From JAKVAV01 sp047633195 (lineage in GTDB: Bacteria > Bacteroidota > Bacteroidia > Flavobacteriales_D > Cryomorphaceae), in contig JBLIEU010000072.1 of NCBI GenBank assembly GCA_047633195.1, positions 1 through 10,475 on the forward strand: a stretch of 10,475 nucleotides of DNA, in the 5' to 3' direction. The stretch's first letter is position 1, and each line of letters starts with the position of its first letter. Made by a program: the position numbers and the translations under genes. This document shows positions 1 through 7,483 of this stretch, in pieces. Under the pieces are notes generated by a model that worked only from the letters and a program-made list of their open reading frames with translations, was not told the DNA's origin and searched no databases.

Positions 1-2107
1 CGCAAGAACCGTCGTCAATAGTAGCATCGGGAGCGTAGTTTATTGCCGCGGGGTCGGTGCAGCCAAATACTTCGATTACCTCTCCGCATCCTTCTTCGTT
101 TACTCCGAATGAGATAGATCCAAACTCTCCTTCTTCAAGTGTTCCCGAAGCGAGTAAGGTATTGTTCAATGTGATTTCAAATACGGCTCCATTCCAACCA
201 TCACCATAAGAGTCGAACATTTCGAAAGAGTAGCAACCGTCTTCTAGACAAGCCAATTCTGTGATGGTAGAATAGTTTGGGTAGTCACCTGACCCAGCCA
301 CTTCATCGCCATCTTCATTTATGATACTCCAAGAAATCTCGTATCCCCAGTTTTCGGTAGCAAATACAATTATGGATTCGTTGTTATAGCAGTCAGAGTA
401 ATCGCAAGTTCCATCATCTATGGTCGCAAATGGATTGTAATTTATTGCTTCAGGATCGGTGCAACCAGAGATTTCAACTTCTCCGCATCCTTCTTCGTTT
501 ACTCCGAAGGAGATAGACCCAAACTCTCCTTCTTCAAGTGTTCCAGCAGCCAGTAAGGTATTGTTCAAGGTGATTTCAAATGCGGCTCCATTCCAACCAT
601 CGCCATATGAATCGAACATTTCGAAAGTGTAGCATCCGTCCTCGAGACAAGCCAATTCTGTGATGGTAGAATAGCTGGGGTAGTCACCCGAGCCAGCTAC
701 TTCTTCTCCATCTTCATTTCTTATATTCCAAGAGATCTCGTAACCCCAATTTTGTGTCGCGAAAAGAATGATTACTTCGTTGGTTTCGCACTCAAAATAT
801 TCACAAGATCCATTGTCAACAGTGGCAAGAGGGTTGTAGTTTAGAGCGCTAGGATCGGTGCACCCTTCAACTTCTATTGGGTCACCACAATTAGGGCTGT
901 TTACCCCAAATTCTACTGAAAAGACTTCTGATTCTCCATCGAAATCACCGAAATATTCTTCCCCATTGGCTACAAAGATGCTGTAAATACCAGACCAACT
1001 TGGGTCTATATCAAATACTCCAAGTGTGTAGCAGCCGTCATCTAAGCAAAGCACATATTGGGGTGCAGGCTCGTAAAAGTCCCCTTGTTCAACAATTACA
1101 CCTTGTTCATTTGTAACCGTCCAGAACATGCCAGAACTGTCAGATGGAGAGCCATTCGTAAAGTCGAAACCCAGATAAACTTCTGTGCATTCATAGCTGC
1201 AAGAGCCATCATCAATTGTTGCATTTGGATTGTAGTTACTAGCCGATGGGTTTGTACATCCGAAAATTTCTTCTGCACAAGGGGCCGTTACTTCGTAATT
1301 CAAGAAACAAGTTCCTGCATCACCGTTCCATCCATCTACCATGAGAATATAGGTGGCGTTTGTGTCAAGCTGACCACAAGAAAATTCAAATGCTGAAAGT
1401 AAGCCTTCTCCCGAATTTCCGTCGCAGTAGATCATGTCGCCTCCACATTCTGTAAAGAGACCAAATTGGGTATCAGTCAGTGTCCATGATCCGTCTCCGA
1501 CAGCCTCGATGCTTATTTGTGCAGGGTTAGCTGGAGTGGTAAAGCTGAACCAAAGGCTGCTCTGCTCTCCTTCTCCCGATCCAAAATTCCAGCATTCGCC
1601 AAAAATCCCTTCGTTCTGAGTTGCAAATGTATTGTCAATTAAAATGGTTCCTGGCTCCAAGGTCTGTGCTCCTGAGCAGAGGTCATTGTTGGGTTCAGTG
1701 TATATGCATGAGCCATCGTCTATCGTTGCAAATGAATTATAATTTAAGGCTGTTGGGTCGGTACAACCGAATATGGAGTCAGATTCGCAGTAGAAGAATG
1801 AGGTGTAATAGAAACCTGTACTGTCGATGAGATTAAAATTATCAAAGAGAGAGTCTCCGTTGCAATCTTCTATGTGAACGAGCCCCTCATTCCAGGTGAT
1901 TTGAGGATCAAAATAATAGGTTGAAAATACCCCTGGATTTAAAAAGATCGTGTATGATTCTGTTTCGGTAGAACCGATAAAATCTACAGTTGCAAAAACA
2001 GGTTCTTGGGGAGCATTGAACAGGTCAATTTCAACAATTACTCCGGAGTTTTGAGAAAAAAGGGTGGCCGAAAAAAGGCAGCAGACAGCTAAAAGGTAGG
2101 ATTTCAT
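1..2107 (-). CDS. Large exported Cys-rich repeat protein, 3' end beyond the window edge
   Basis: An uninterrupted minus-strand frame runs from the ATG at 2107 to the left edge (702 codons, no stop reached). Residues 1-19 form a signal peptide (MKSYLLAVCCLFSATLFSQ). Residues about 20-110 look like an Ig/beta-sandwich region. Residues about 139-275 resemble a prepeptidase-C-like/T9SS-associated beta domain (starts NDLCSGAQTL, ends with a YILMVDGWNG-type strand). Five copies of a short Cys motif, GCT(D/N)P.A.NY...ATxDxG(S/T)C, begin near residues 113, 282, 414, 547 and 681. Between the last three copies lie two almost identical modules of about 110 residues carrying DGCYxFEMFDSYGDGWNGA. Such repeats are common in secreted Bacteroidota proteins, where they probably act as disulfide or metal-stabilised spacers or adhesion units. 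A T9SS tail is expected downstream but cannot be seen. No enzymatic motif is visible. Function unknown; adhesion or surface binding is inference. Confidence 0.9.
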   Translation of the reverse strand, partial: MKSYLLAVCCLFSATLFSQNSGVIVEIDLFNAPQEPVFATVDFIGSTETESYTIFLNPGVFSTYYFDPQITWNEGLVHIEDCNGDSLFDNFNLIDSTGFYYTSFFYCESDSIFGCTDPTALNYNSFATIDDGSCIYTEPNNDLCSGAQTLEPGTILIDNTFATQNEGIFGECWNFGSGEGEQSSLWFSFTTPANPAQISIEAVGDGSWTLTDTQFGLFTECGGDMIYCDGNSGEGLLSAFEFSCGQLDTNATYILMVDGWNGDAGTCFLNYEVTAPCAEEIFGCTNPSASNYNPNATIDDGSCSYECTEVYLGFDFTNGSPSDSSGMFWTVTNEQGVIVEQGDFYEPAPQYVLCLDDGCYTLGVFDIDPSWSGIYSIFVANGEEYFGDFDGESEVFSVEFGVNSPNCGDPIEVEGCTDPSALNYNPLATVDNGSCEYFECETNEVIILFATQNWGYEISWNIRNEDGEEVAGSGDYPSYSTITELACLEDGCYTFEMFDSYGDGWNGAAFEITLNNTLLAAGTLEEGEFGSISFGVNEEGCGEVEISGCTDPEAINYNPFATIDDGTCDYSDCYNNESIIVFATENWGYEISWSIINEDGDEVAGSGDYPNYSTITELACLEDGCYSFEMFDSYGDGWNGAVFEITLNNTLLASGTLEEGEFGSISFGVNEEGCGEVIEVFGCTDPAAINYAPDATIDDGSC
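2..868 (-). repeat. Tandem about 133-residue modules (period 399-402 bp) inside the exported repeat protein
   Basis: The Cys motif copies at 797-868, 398-469 and 2-67 are spaced 399 and 402 bp apart. The blocks between them, 470-796 and 68-397, are near-duplicates: about 15 substitutions over roughly 108 aligned residues, with long stretches also identical at DNA level, and a one-residue indel just before the last motif. Two older copies of the Cys motif (1700-1771 and 1193-1264) are flanked by unrelated or more diverged domains. The pattern suggests recent intragenic duplication toward the C-terminal side, and more copies may lie beyond the edge. Confidence 0.88.
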
Positions 2108-2163
2108 AGTTTGGATGATTGGTTTGGTACTATGACCCAATACACAATAAAATAGTTGCTTGG

Positions 2164-2194
2164 AAAAAAGAAGACCCTGCGATTGCAGGGTCTT
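2164..2194 (-). terminator. Rho-independent terminator of the M43 protease gene
   Basis: A perfect 10-bp stem (AAGACCCTGC at 2171-2180 paired with GCAGGGTCTT at 2185-2194) encloses a 4-nt loop. It begins 5 bp after the protease stop codon and, read on the minus strand, is followed by C then six U (A run at 2164-2169). It separates the protease gene from the repeat-protein gene, whose ATG is at 2107. Confidence 0.9.
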
Positions 2195-2198
2195 TATT

Positions 2199-4202
2199 TT
2201 ATCTTAAAACGGTTATGAAACCTGTTTTTAGCTGGAGTTCTAAGCCCTCGTTTCGCTGCTCTCCCCAGCGGTAGGTCATTTTGTAATAGTAGAGTTGACT
2301 CTGGCCAAAATACTCTCCATCTCCGCCATTCCAAACTTCTTTCAAATTTCTGGATTCAAAGACCATATCTCCCCATCTGTCAAAAACTTGAAAGGTATAA
2401 TCAGTGATCGGGCAGGAGGGAATTGGTTTGAATGTATTGTTTAAATCGTCTCCGTCACCTGGAGTCATTGCGTTGGGGATAAATACTTCGCAAGGGCAGT
2501 CGCTGGCAATGTTGGCAAAAGAGATATTGATAGAAAACTCGTAATCCACTTTGCAACCTCTTTGATCTTCGGCTGACAGGATGTACTCGCCCGTAGAAAG
2601 ATTTTCGTAGAAACCATTTGGCTTAGGATCTTCTCCATTCAAACGGAATTCAAAGGGAGGTACTCCGTTTCTGAGACTTGCGTCAATAAGTCCATTGTCA
2701 AAAAGTGGACAGTTAACGGGCCTGACTCTCGATACCGCAAGATTGAGATCAGTATCGTCACTGACTATAACATCAACGCTGTTGGTGCATCCTACATCAT
2801 TTCTAACGCTAAGGATGTATGGCTGCGAGATTAGCCCGTCAAAGAACGCAGTATCCTGCCACCCCGAACCTAGGTTGTACTCGAAAACATCAGGATAGTC
2901 TACCTCTGCAAAAACTGACCCATCGGGATTTCCACAGAAAGAGCTTGTGACATTTAAAATATTGATCGGAGGCACCTCTCTTTGTAAGAATACACTATCA
3001 ATCAATTCACATCCAGAGCCGTCGACAATGACAACATCGAATCTTCCTGCTTCTAAGCTAGGGAAGGTGCTGTTTGCTTGAAAAGAAGCCCCACCATCAA
3101 ATGAATATTGAATGGGGTCATTGCCACCTATGACTTGAAGCTCGATAGCTCCGTCAGCGCCCTCTAAGCAGGATTCTGGAACAACAGCTACAGTTAATTC
3201 CTTGCCCAGACAAGCCGCGTCTTCACATACTGTTGTGGCGTTGCCTAGTAAGTTTTGCAGGTTGGCATTTACATGAGCCTCCATTTGCACCACTTGATCT
3301 TCTGAAAACATGTAAAGACAGGCGTCATCGCAGTAGTCCATGTAGCTTGGCCATAACACAGGTTCAGTGCAGTTAATAATGGATTCCCCAATCACGTAAC
3401 AACCAAACATTTCCGTATCCGTCGCAGGAGTATCGTCAATTCCATCGCCCAAGCCAGCGCAGTCATTTCCATTAAAAGGATGATTTAAGCTCAAGTAATG
3501 TCCTACCTCATGTGTCATTGTTCTGCCCAGACCATAAGTGCCGCTTAAATCTCCGTTGCAATTGCTCGTACCGAAATAGGGAAGTCCACAGACGACAACA
3601 TCACCGTTTCCACCACCTCCTAAAGGTGAAAACCCCAAAGGGTTTTGCATATCTCTAATCGCCCAATTCATGTAACCGCTCCACTCGGGGATATTACCAA
3701 TTTCATCGTATTCGTCGATGGTAATGGCATAGTCTCCTTCGGCTATTCCAGTTCCCGCAGGATGATTAAGCGTAGCCAAGCAAAACTGAACGCAGGACTC
3801 TCCATTATTGATTCCTGGCCATGTAGCCTGACCGTCTTGCCAATTGGTTATATCAGTATTGGTGCCAGCAAAATCGGCATTGATCGCGGCAATTTGGCTC
3901 AAAGCCATCTCTTCGGCGCAAGCAGGGGTGACCCCTATACTAGTCCCTCCAGAACTTTGAAAGTGCACCGCCACTGGGATGTATAGAATTACATCACAGT
4001 CTATTTTGGTCTCATCTTTATTGTTTTTAAGCCACTGACGTACGTTTTCCATTTTCTGCTCATGAGCTTCAGCAAAATCAGGATCGTGCATCATTTGCTC
4101 ATGGTACTGGTCCGTATGGCAACGGTCTGGCCTATCTCCCTGTTGGGCAAATAGCTGAAGTGAAATAAAGGTGAATAAAACAATGGGAACTATTACTCTC
4201 AT
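2199..4202 (-). CDS. Secreted M43-type (cytophagalysin/pappalysin-like) zinc metalloprotease with T9SS type B sorting domain
   Basis: 667 residues. A signal peptide (MRVIVPIVLFTFISLQLFAQ) is followed by a zinc protease domain at about 70-320. The zinc site HEVGHYLSLNH (H231, E232, H235, H241) matches HExxHxxGxxH-type metzincin sites of MEROPS M43, except that Ser replaces the usual Gly at position 238. The Met-turn SYMDYCDDACLYMFSEDQ (M288) is typical of that family. Residues about 335-560 hold three SprB-like beta repeats (PIQYSFDGG, FEYNLGSGW, FEFRLNGE cores). Residues about 573-667 are a CHU_C/gliding-motility C-terminal domain (VFIPNAMTPGDGD, FQVFDRWGDMVFE, final GFITVLR), the type B signal for T9SS export. 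Expected role: extracellular or surface proteolysis. The substrate cannot be read from sequence. It is transcribed alone, with its own terminator; no clear Shine-Dalgarno is seen, as is usual in this phylum. Confidence 0.9.
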   Translation of the reverse strand: MRVIVPIVLFTFISLQLFAQQGDRPDRCHTDQYHEQMMHDPDFAEAHEQKMENVRQWLKNNKDETKIDCDVILYIPVAVHFQSSGGTSIGVTPACAEEMALSQIAAINADFAGTNTDITNWQDGQATWPGINNGESCVQFCLATLNHPAGTGIAEGDYAITIDEYDEIGNIPEWSGYMNWAIRDMQNPLGFSPLGGGGNGDVVVCGLPYFGTSNCNGDLSGTYGLGRTMTHEVGHYLSLNHPFNGNDCAGLGDGIDDTPATDTEMFGCYVIGESIINCTEPVLWPSYMDYCDDACLYMFSEDQVVQMEAHVNANLQNLLGNATTVCEDAACLGKELTVAVVPESCLEGADGAIELQVIGGNDPIQYSFDGGASFQANSTFPSLEAGRFDVVIVDGSGCELIDSVFLQREVPPINILNVTSSFCGNPDGSVFAEVDYPDVFEYNLGSGWQDTAFFDGLISQPYILSVRNDVGCTNSVDVIVSDDTDLNLAVSRVRPVNCPLFDNGLIDASLRNGVPPFEFRLNGEDPKPNGFYENLSTGEYILSAEDQRGCKVDYEFSINISFANIASDCPCEVFIPNAMTPGDGDDLNNTFKPIPSCPITDYTFQVFDRWGDMVFESRNLKEVWNGGDGEYFGQSQLYYYKMTYRWGEQRNEGLELQLKTGFITVLR

Positions 4203-4333
4203 GATAATATCTTGCAGGATGTCGCGAAGTTAGTAAGATCGTGACTAAATGTCTATTGATAATATTCCACAAAGGTGGAACTTTTGGTTTTATAATTTTG
4301 ACGACCATGTAATCGAATAGATGCATGCAAAAC

Positions 4334-4368
4334 AAAAAAAATCGCCCGACTTTTCAGTCAGGCGATTT
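4334..4368 (-). terminator. Rho-independent terminator of the isocitrate dehydrogenase gene
   Basis: The segments at 4339-4350 and 4357-4368 pair into a 12-bp stem with a 6-nt loop. The only imperfect position is a C/A on the plus strand that becomes a G-U wobble in the minus-strand transcript, which fixes the orientation. The minus-strand transcript then continues in a U run (A run at 4334-4341). It lies about 23 bp after the dehydrogenase stop codon. Confidence 0.9.
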
Positions 4369-4391
4369 CAGTATGTAAAAAAGACTTGAAA

Positions 4392-5840
4392 TTAGCCCTG
4401 ACCTTGTCCTGCAGAGAATTGACGTTCTCCATCAAACGTGCATAGGTTTTCTGTTTTGATCACATCAAATCCAGCTTGATTGACTTGTGTTTGAAGTGCC
4501 AAAACTGATTTGTAATCAAGAGGGGCATCATCTTGGCTAATCCAGCGGCATCTCCAGTGGTTTGTGCAGAATGTTTCAGGGAATCCATTCGGATAAACTT
4601 TTACACCACGGTTGGTCACCATGTTGAGGCTCAACGTACCTTCTGTGAGTTTGATCAACTGATCTCCTAAATCATCTGGGCCGCCTTTCTTCCAATCTAA
4701 GAAGATATCCACACCGATCAATTCTTTAACTGGCACTGGGCGCTCCTTGATTTTGATTTGAATTGGCATGGAATCTTTCTCATAGCTCACTTTAGGAAGT
4801 GTTTGAGGTTCTTGACCAACTCGTGCAATTACGGCATCGGCAAATTCTTTCGTTCCCACTTTTTCTTTGCTCACACCTTCGCGGTAAATATCATAAGTGT
4901 GAACTCCATCTTCCATGGTTCGGAGCCATGCGTTTTCTACCTTCTCAGCAACCTCAGGTTGATTGATGTGCACCAACATTTGGATGGCACCTTTAATTAA
5001 TCCCGATGGATTAGCTAGATTCTGACCTGCTCTTCTGGGAGCCGAACCGTGAATGGCCTCGAACATCGCAAAACCATCTCCAATGTTCGCAGAACCTGCA
5101 AGACCGACGGAACCTGTGATTTGTGCTGCTACATCACTAAGAATATCTCCGTAAAGGTTTGGCATGACAATCACATCGAATGCCTCAGGAGTATCGGCCA
5201 ATTTTGCTGCCCCTATGTCAACAATCCAATGCTCGCTTTCAATTTGAGGATACTCTTTAGCCACTTCTTCGAAAATCTCGTGGAAGATTCCGTCTGTTAG
5301 TTTCATGATATTGTCCTTTGTGAAACAAGTCACCTTCTTGCGACCATACTTCACGGCATATTCAAATGCATAGCGAACGATTTTTTCAGAACCTGGAATA
5401 GAAATCAACTTCAAGCACTGATATACATCATCCGTCTGACGGTGCTCGATACCAGCATAAAGGTCTTCTTCGTTTTCACGAACGATGACAACATCCATTA
5501 TAGGATGCTTGGTATCGATAAATGGGTGCAAAGAAGCACATGGTCGAATGTTTGCGTAGAGACCGAGTGTCTTTCTGGTAGTCACATTCAAACTCTTAAA
5601 TCCACCACCTTGTGGGGTCGTAATAGGAGCTTTTAGAAATACTTTTGATCGGCGCAGAGCCTCCCAAGATTCTGTAGCAATACCGGCTTTGTATCCATTG
5701 AGATATGCTTTCTCGCCAATGACGATGGTTTCAATTTCGATTTGCGCACCAGCGGCTTCCATAATGCGCAGGGTGGCATCCATAATTTCAGGGCCTATTC
5801 CATCGCCGTGTGCAACGGTTATTAATCGTTTTTCAGACAT
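4392..5840 (-). CDS. icd: Isocitrate dehydrogenase (probably NADP-dependent), form with extra C-terminal domain
   Basis: 482 residues, cytoplasmic; oxidative decarboxylation of isocitrate to 2-oxoglutarate in the TCA cycle. The core (about 1-340) is a beta-decarboxylating dehydrogenase. Residues aligning with E. coli Icd substrate and metal ligands are present: S83, N85, R89 in SLNVTTR, R99, R121 and Y128 in RENEEDLYAG, K175, D208, D232 and D236 in NLYGDILSD. Cofactor loop: IHGSAPRRAGQNLANPSG. Residues about 365-475 form the additional C-terminal domain (ELIGVDIFLDW...NHWRCRW...GFDVIKTENL) known from Thermus/Rickettsia-type enzymes, which explains the length over the roughly 415-residue E. 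coli form. An in-frame ATG exists at 5864, but the family N-terminus and a likely -7 box at 5862-5869 favour the ATG at 5840. It stands alone between a promoter-like element and a terminator. Confidence 0.93.
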   Translation of the reverse strand: MSEKRLITVAHGDGIGPEIMDATLRIMEAAGAQIEIETIVIGEKAYLNGYKAGIATESWEALRRSKVFLKAPITTPQGGGFKSLNVTTRKTLGLYANIRPCASLHPFIDTKHPIMDVVIVRENEEDLYAGIEHRQTDDVYQCLKLISIPGSEKIVRYAFEYAVKYGRKKVTCFTKDNIMKLTDGIFHEIFEEVAKEYPQIESEHWIVDIGAAKLADTPEAFDVIVMPNLYGDILSDVAAQITGSVGLAGSANIGDGFAMFEAIHGSAPRRAGQNLANPSGLIKGAIQMLVHINQPEVAEKVENAWLRTMEDGVHTYDIYREGVSKEKVGTKEFADAVIARVGQEPQTLPKVSYEKDSMPIQIKIKERPVPVKELIGVDIFLDWKKGGPDDLGDQLIKLTEGTLSLNMVTNRGVKVYPNGFPETFCTNHWRCRWISQDDAPLDYKSVLALQTQVNQAGFDVIKTENLCTFDGERQFSAGQGQG

Positions 5841-5861
5841 AAGTGATTTTTTTGTTCGATA

Positions 5862-5869
5862 CAAAATTA
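5862..5869 (-). promoter_or_regulatory. Candidate -7 box for icd
   Basis: TAATTTTG on the minus strand matches the Bacteroidota TAnnTTTG -7 consensus and lies 21 bp upstream of the chosen start codon. I could not find a convincing TTG-type -33 element at the expected distance, so this is a one-box call. Confidence 0.45.
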
Positions 5870-6020
5870 TAAGCTAAGCGAATACGTTATTGTATTTCCA
5901 TTAGGTTGATCCGCCTTTTTAATAATTGATCAAGAAAAAGCGAGTTATGCTACAAACCTTATCTATTTGGTGAGCTTAACCAGTAGAAATATGCAAAGTT
6001 GGAAGGTTGTGGGGTGAGCT

Positions 6021-7448
6021 TTAAGGAGTAAATCCATCTGGATTTACCCAAAGAACTGAGTTGCCTGTCCCGAATTCATTTTCCTCGAAAGCAGGATTTT
6101 TTGGGTCAATAATCCATTCACCATCGATTTTGAATTTGTAGAGATACTTCCCAGGCTTCAGTTGAATCGGAAACGTCCAAACGCCATCTTCCTTTATGAG
6201 TCGATTGTTTTCTTCACTCCAGCCAGCAAAAGTTCCTGTTACCAGCACTTTCTCAGCATCTGGAAGTTGGTCGAGGGTAAAGGTCCAATTCGGTTTCGTG
6301 GACAGATAGCTGTTTTCATATTCGCCGTGGTGAATGAGGTAAGGGTTGTTTGGATCTGTAATCCATTCGCCATCCACGATAAATTTGTACTCGTGATTGC
6401 CTGATGATAGAACATAAGGAAGCTCCCAACCCCCTGCTGTTTTGGTCATCGACAACTCTTCGGGATTCCACGCATTGAAAGATCCCGCCAGCCTTACTTG
6501 ATTTGCAGCGGTAAAACCATTGAGGCGAAACATGGTAGTATCGCCAATGGCCATAAAGGAGTTGAAGTTTCCCGCTCCGTCGGGACGGGCTATCGGATTA
6601 TCTGGGTCGGTGAACCACTCGCCGTCAACGACAAACTTATACGCATGAGTTCCGTCTTTCAGGAACATCGGCAGAACCCAGCCTTCTGAGGTCTTTGCCA
6701 TCTTGAGTTCTTTTCGATCCCAATTATTGAAGCTACCAGCTAGAGATACCTTTTTAGCATCTTGGAAATCGTCCAGCACAAATTCGTAATTGTATTGATA
6801 GAACACGCTATTTCCCCCTCCCGATCCATCTTCTTTTACCAAAGAGTTTCCTGGGGCTTTTATCCAATTTCCATCCACAATGAACTTGTAGAGGTACTTT
6901 CTAGGTGTCAGGTTTAGTTCGATTTCCCATCCTGTAGAGGTCTTTTTCATTGCGAAGCCAGATGAACTCCATCCATTAAATGAACCCGAGATCAGAACTT
7001 CTTTGGCATCCTTGTATTCTGGCAGAACGAATTTGGTGTTGCCATTGTGGTGCTGGATTATTACAACCTTTGATAAGGTGTTCACTCCACACGCGACACT
7101 TTCCATATCGACATAACCAAGGCCACCATCGAGACCCGAAGCAGGATCGTTGGGAGTAAAAATTACTTTTTTTTTCCAGGTCATTTGTCCCTTCATGTCG
7201 TCAATGGTTTTGGATAATGTAATCTCCCTGCCCTCCAATTGCTGGATACCTCAAGCTTCTTCTCCAAACTTAAAATTGCCACTAGATGCAGCATTGAGAG
7301 CTTGCTCAAGAATCAGTGAAGTCCGCATTTCAGAATGACTTCCCTGCGTTTATACACATCACAATCCTTGGTTAAGGTAGAATACCAAGTTGCCATCTTC
7401 AAGCACGTAAATGTCGTCTTGGCCTTTTACCGTGAGGTTAAATACCAT
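6021..7448 (-). pseudogene. Broken gene for a protein with four tandem AMPK-beta/CBM48-like glycogen-binding modules
   Basis: From the ATG at 7448 the frame reads MVFNLTVKGQDDIYVLEDGN..., then meets three in-frame stops (TGA 7361-7359, TAA 7352-7350, TGA 7253-7251), and is open from there to the TAA at 6021-6023. No frameshift is needed: sequence on either side of each stop reads as plausible protein in the same frame. All three stops are one C-to-T change from CGA, CAA or CGA. The 405 codons below the last stop could be opened by a TTG at 7238, but that start would cut into the domain preceding the modules, so I treat it as a remnant. The conserved part holds four CBM48-like modules plus an N-terminal piece with TWKKKVIFTPNDPASGLDGG. 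The CBM48/AMPK-beta family binds glycogen or alpha-glucans. No catalytic domain and no signal peptide is seen after the ATG. It lies 35 bp after the stop of the broken protease gene, so the two were probably co-transcribed. Confidence 0.72.
6045..7037 (-). repeat. Four tandem CBM48/AMPK-beta-like modules
   Basis: Modules lie at about 6798-7037, 6543-6791, 6300-6533 and 6045-6287, each near 80 residues. Each has the order (A/S/T)G(S/T)F.(G/N/A)W, then a GW or VW strand, then YKF.(V/I)DG.W, then an Asn near the end (GNS, FNS, ENS, GNS). In AMPK beta1 the corresponding W100, K126, W133 and N150 contact glucan, and all four modules keep W, K, W and N. The modules are clearly related but diverged, so the duplication is old. 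Confidence 0.85.
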
Positions 7449-7483
7449 AATAACGCAGAGGGTTATATATTTTCTCTACGTTT

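Noticed and set aside
2..868. The 399-402 bp periodicity as a CRISPR array or DNA satellite
   Set aside because: The period is an exact coding repeat in one open frame with domain-like translation.
1058..1830. Plus-strand frames of 60-112 codons at 1058-1396, 1434-1619 and 1621-1830
   Set aside because: They lie opposite the continuous, well-structured minus-strand repeat protein; their composition is not protein-like and no motif is seen.
4265..4280. Hairpin TTCCAC-AAAG-GTGGAA as a terminator or operator
   Set aside because: Only a 6-bp stem, no plus-strand gene upstream of it, no second copy and no clear relation to the protease promoter.
4132..4335. Minus-strand frame of 67 codons overlapping the start of the M43 gene
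   Set aside because: It overlaps the signal peptide region in another frame and covers the intergenic region; no family features.
5906..5933. TTGATC...GATCAA inverted repeat between icd and the CBM48 pseudogene
   Set aside because: Short AT-rich arms with a 16-nt loop and no U run; expected by chance in this composition.
7021..7238. 405-codon frame from TTG 7238 as an intact gene start
   Set aside because: The same frame continues upstream as protein-like sequence through the stop at 7253, so TTG is more likely an internal codon of a broken gene; kept only as a possible residual start.
7359..7361. TGA codons as selenocysteine or programmed recoding
   Set aside because: No SECIS-like hairpin is visible, a TAA is also in the same frame nine bases on, and the adjacent gene is equally damaged.
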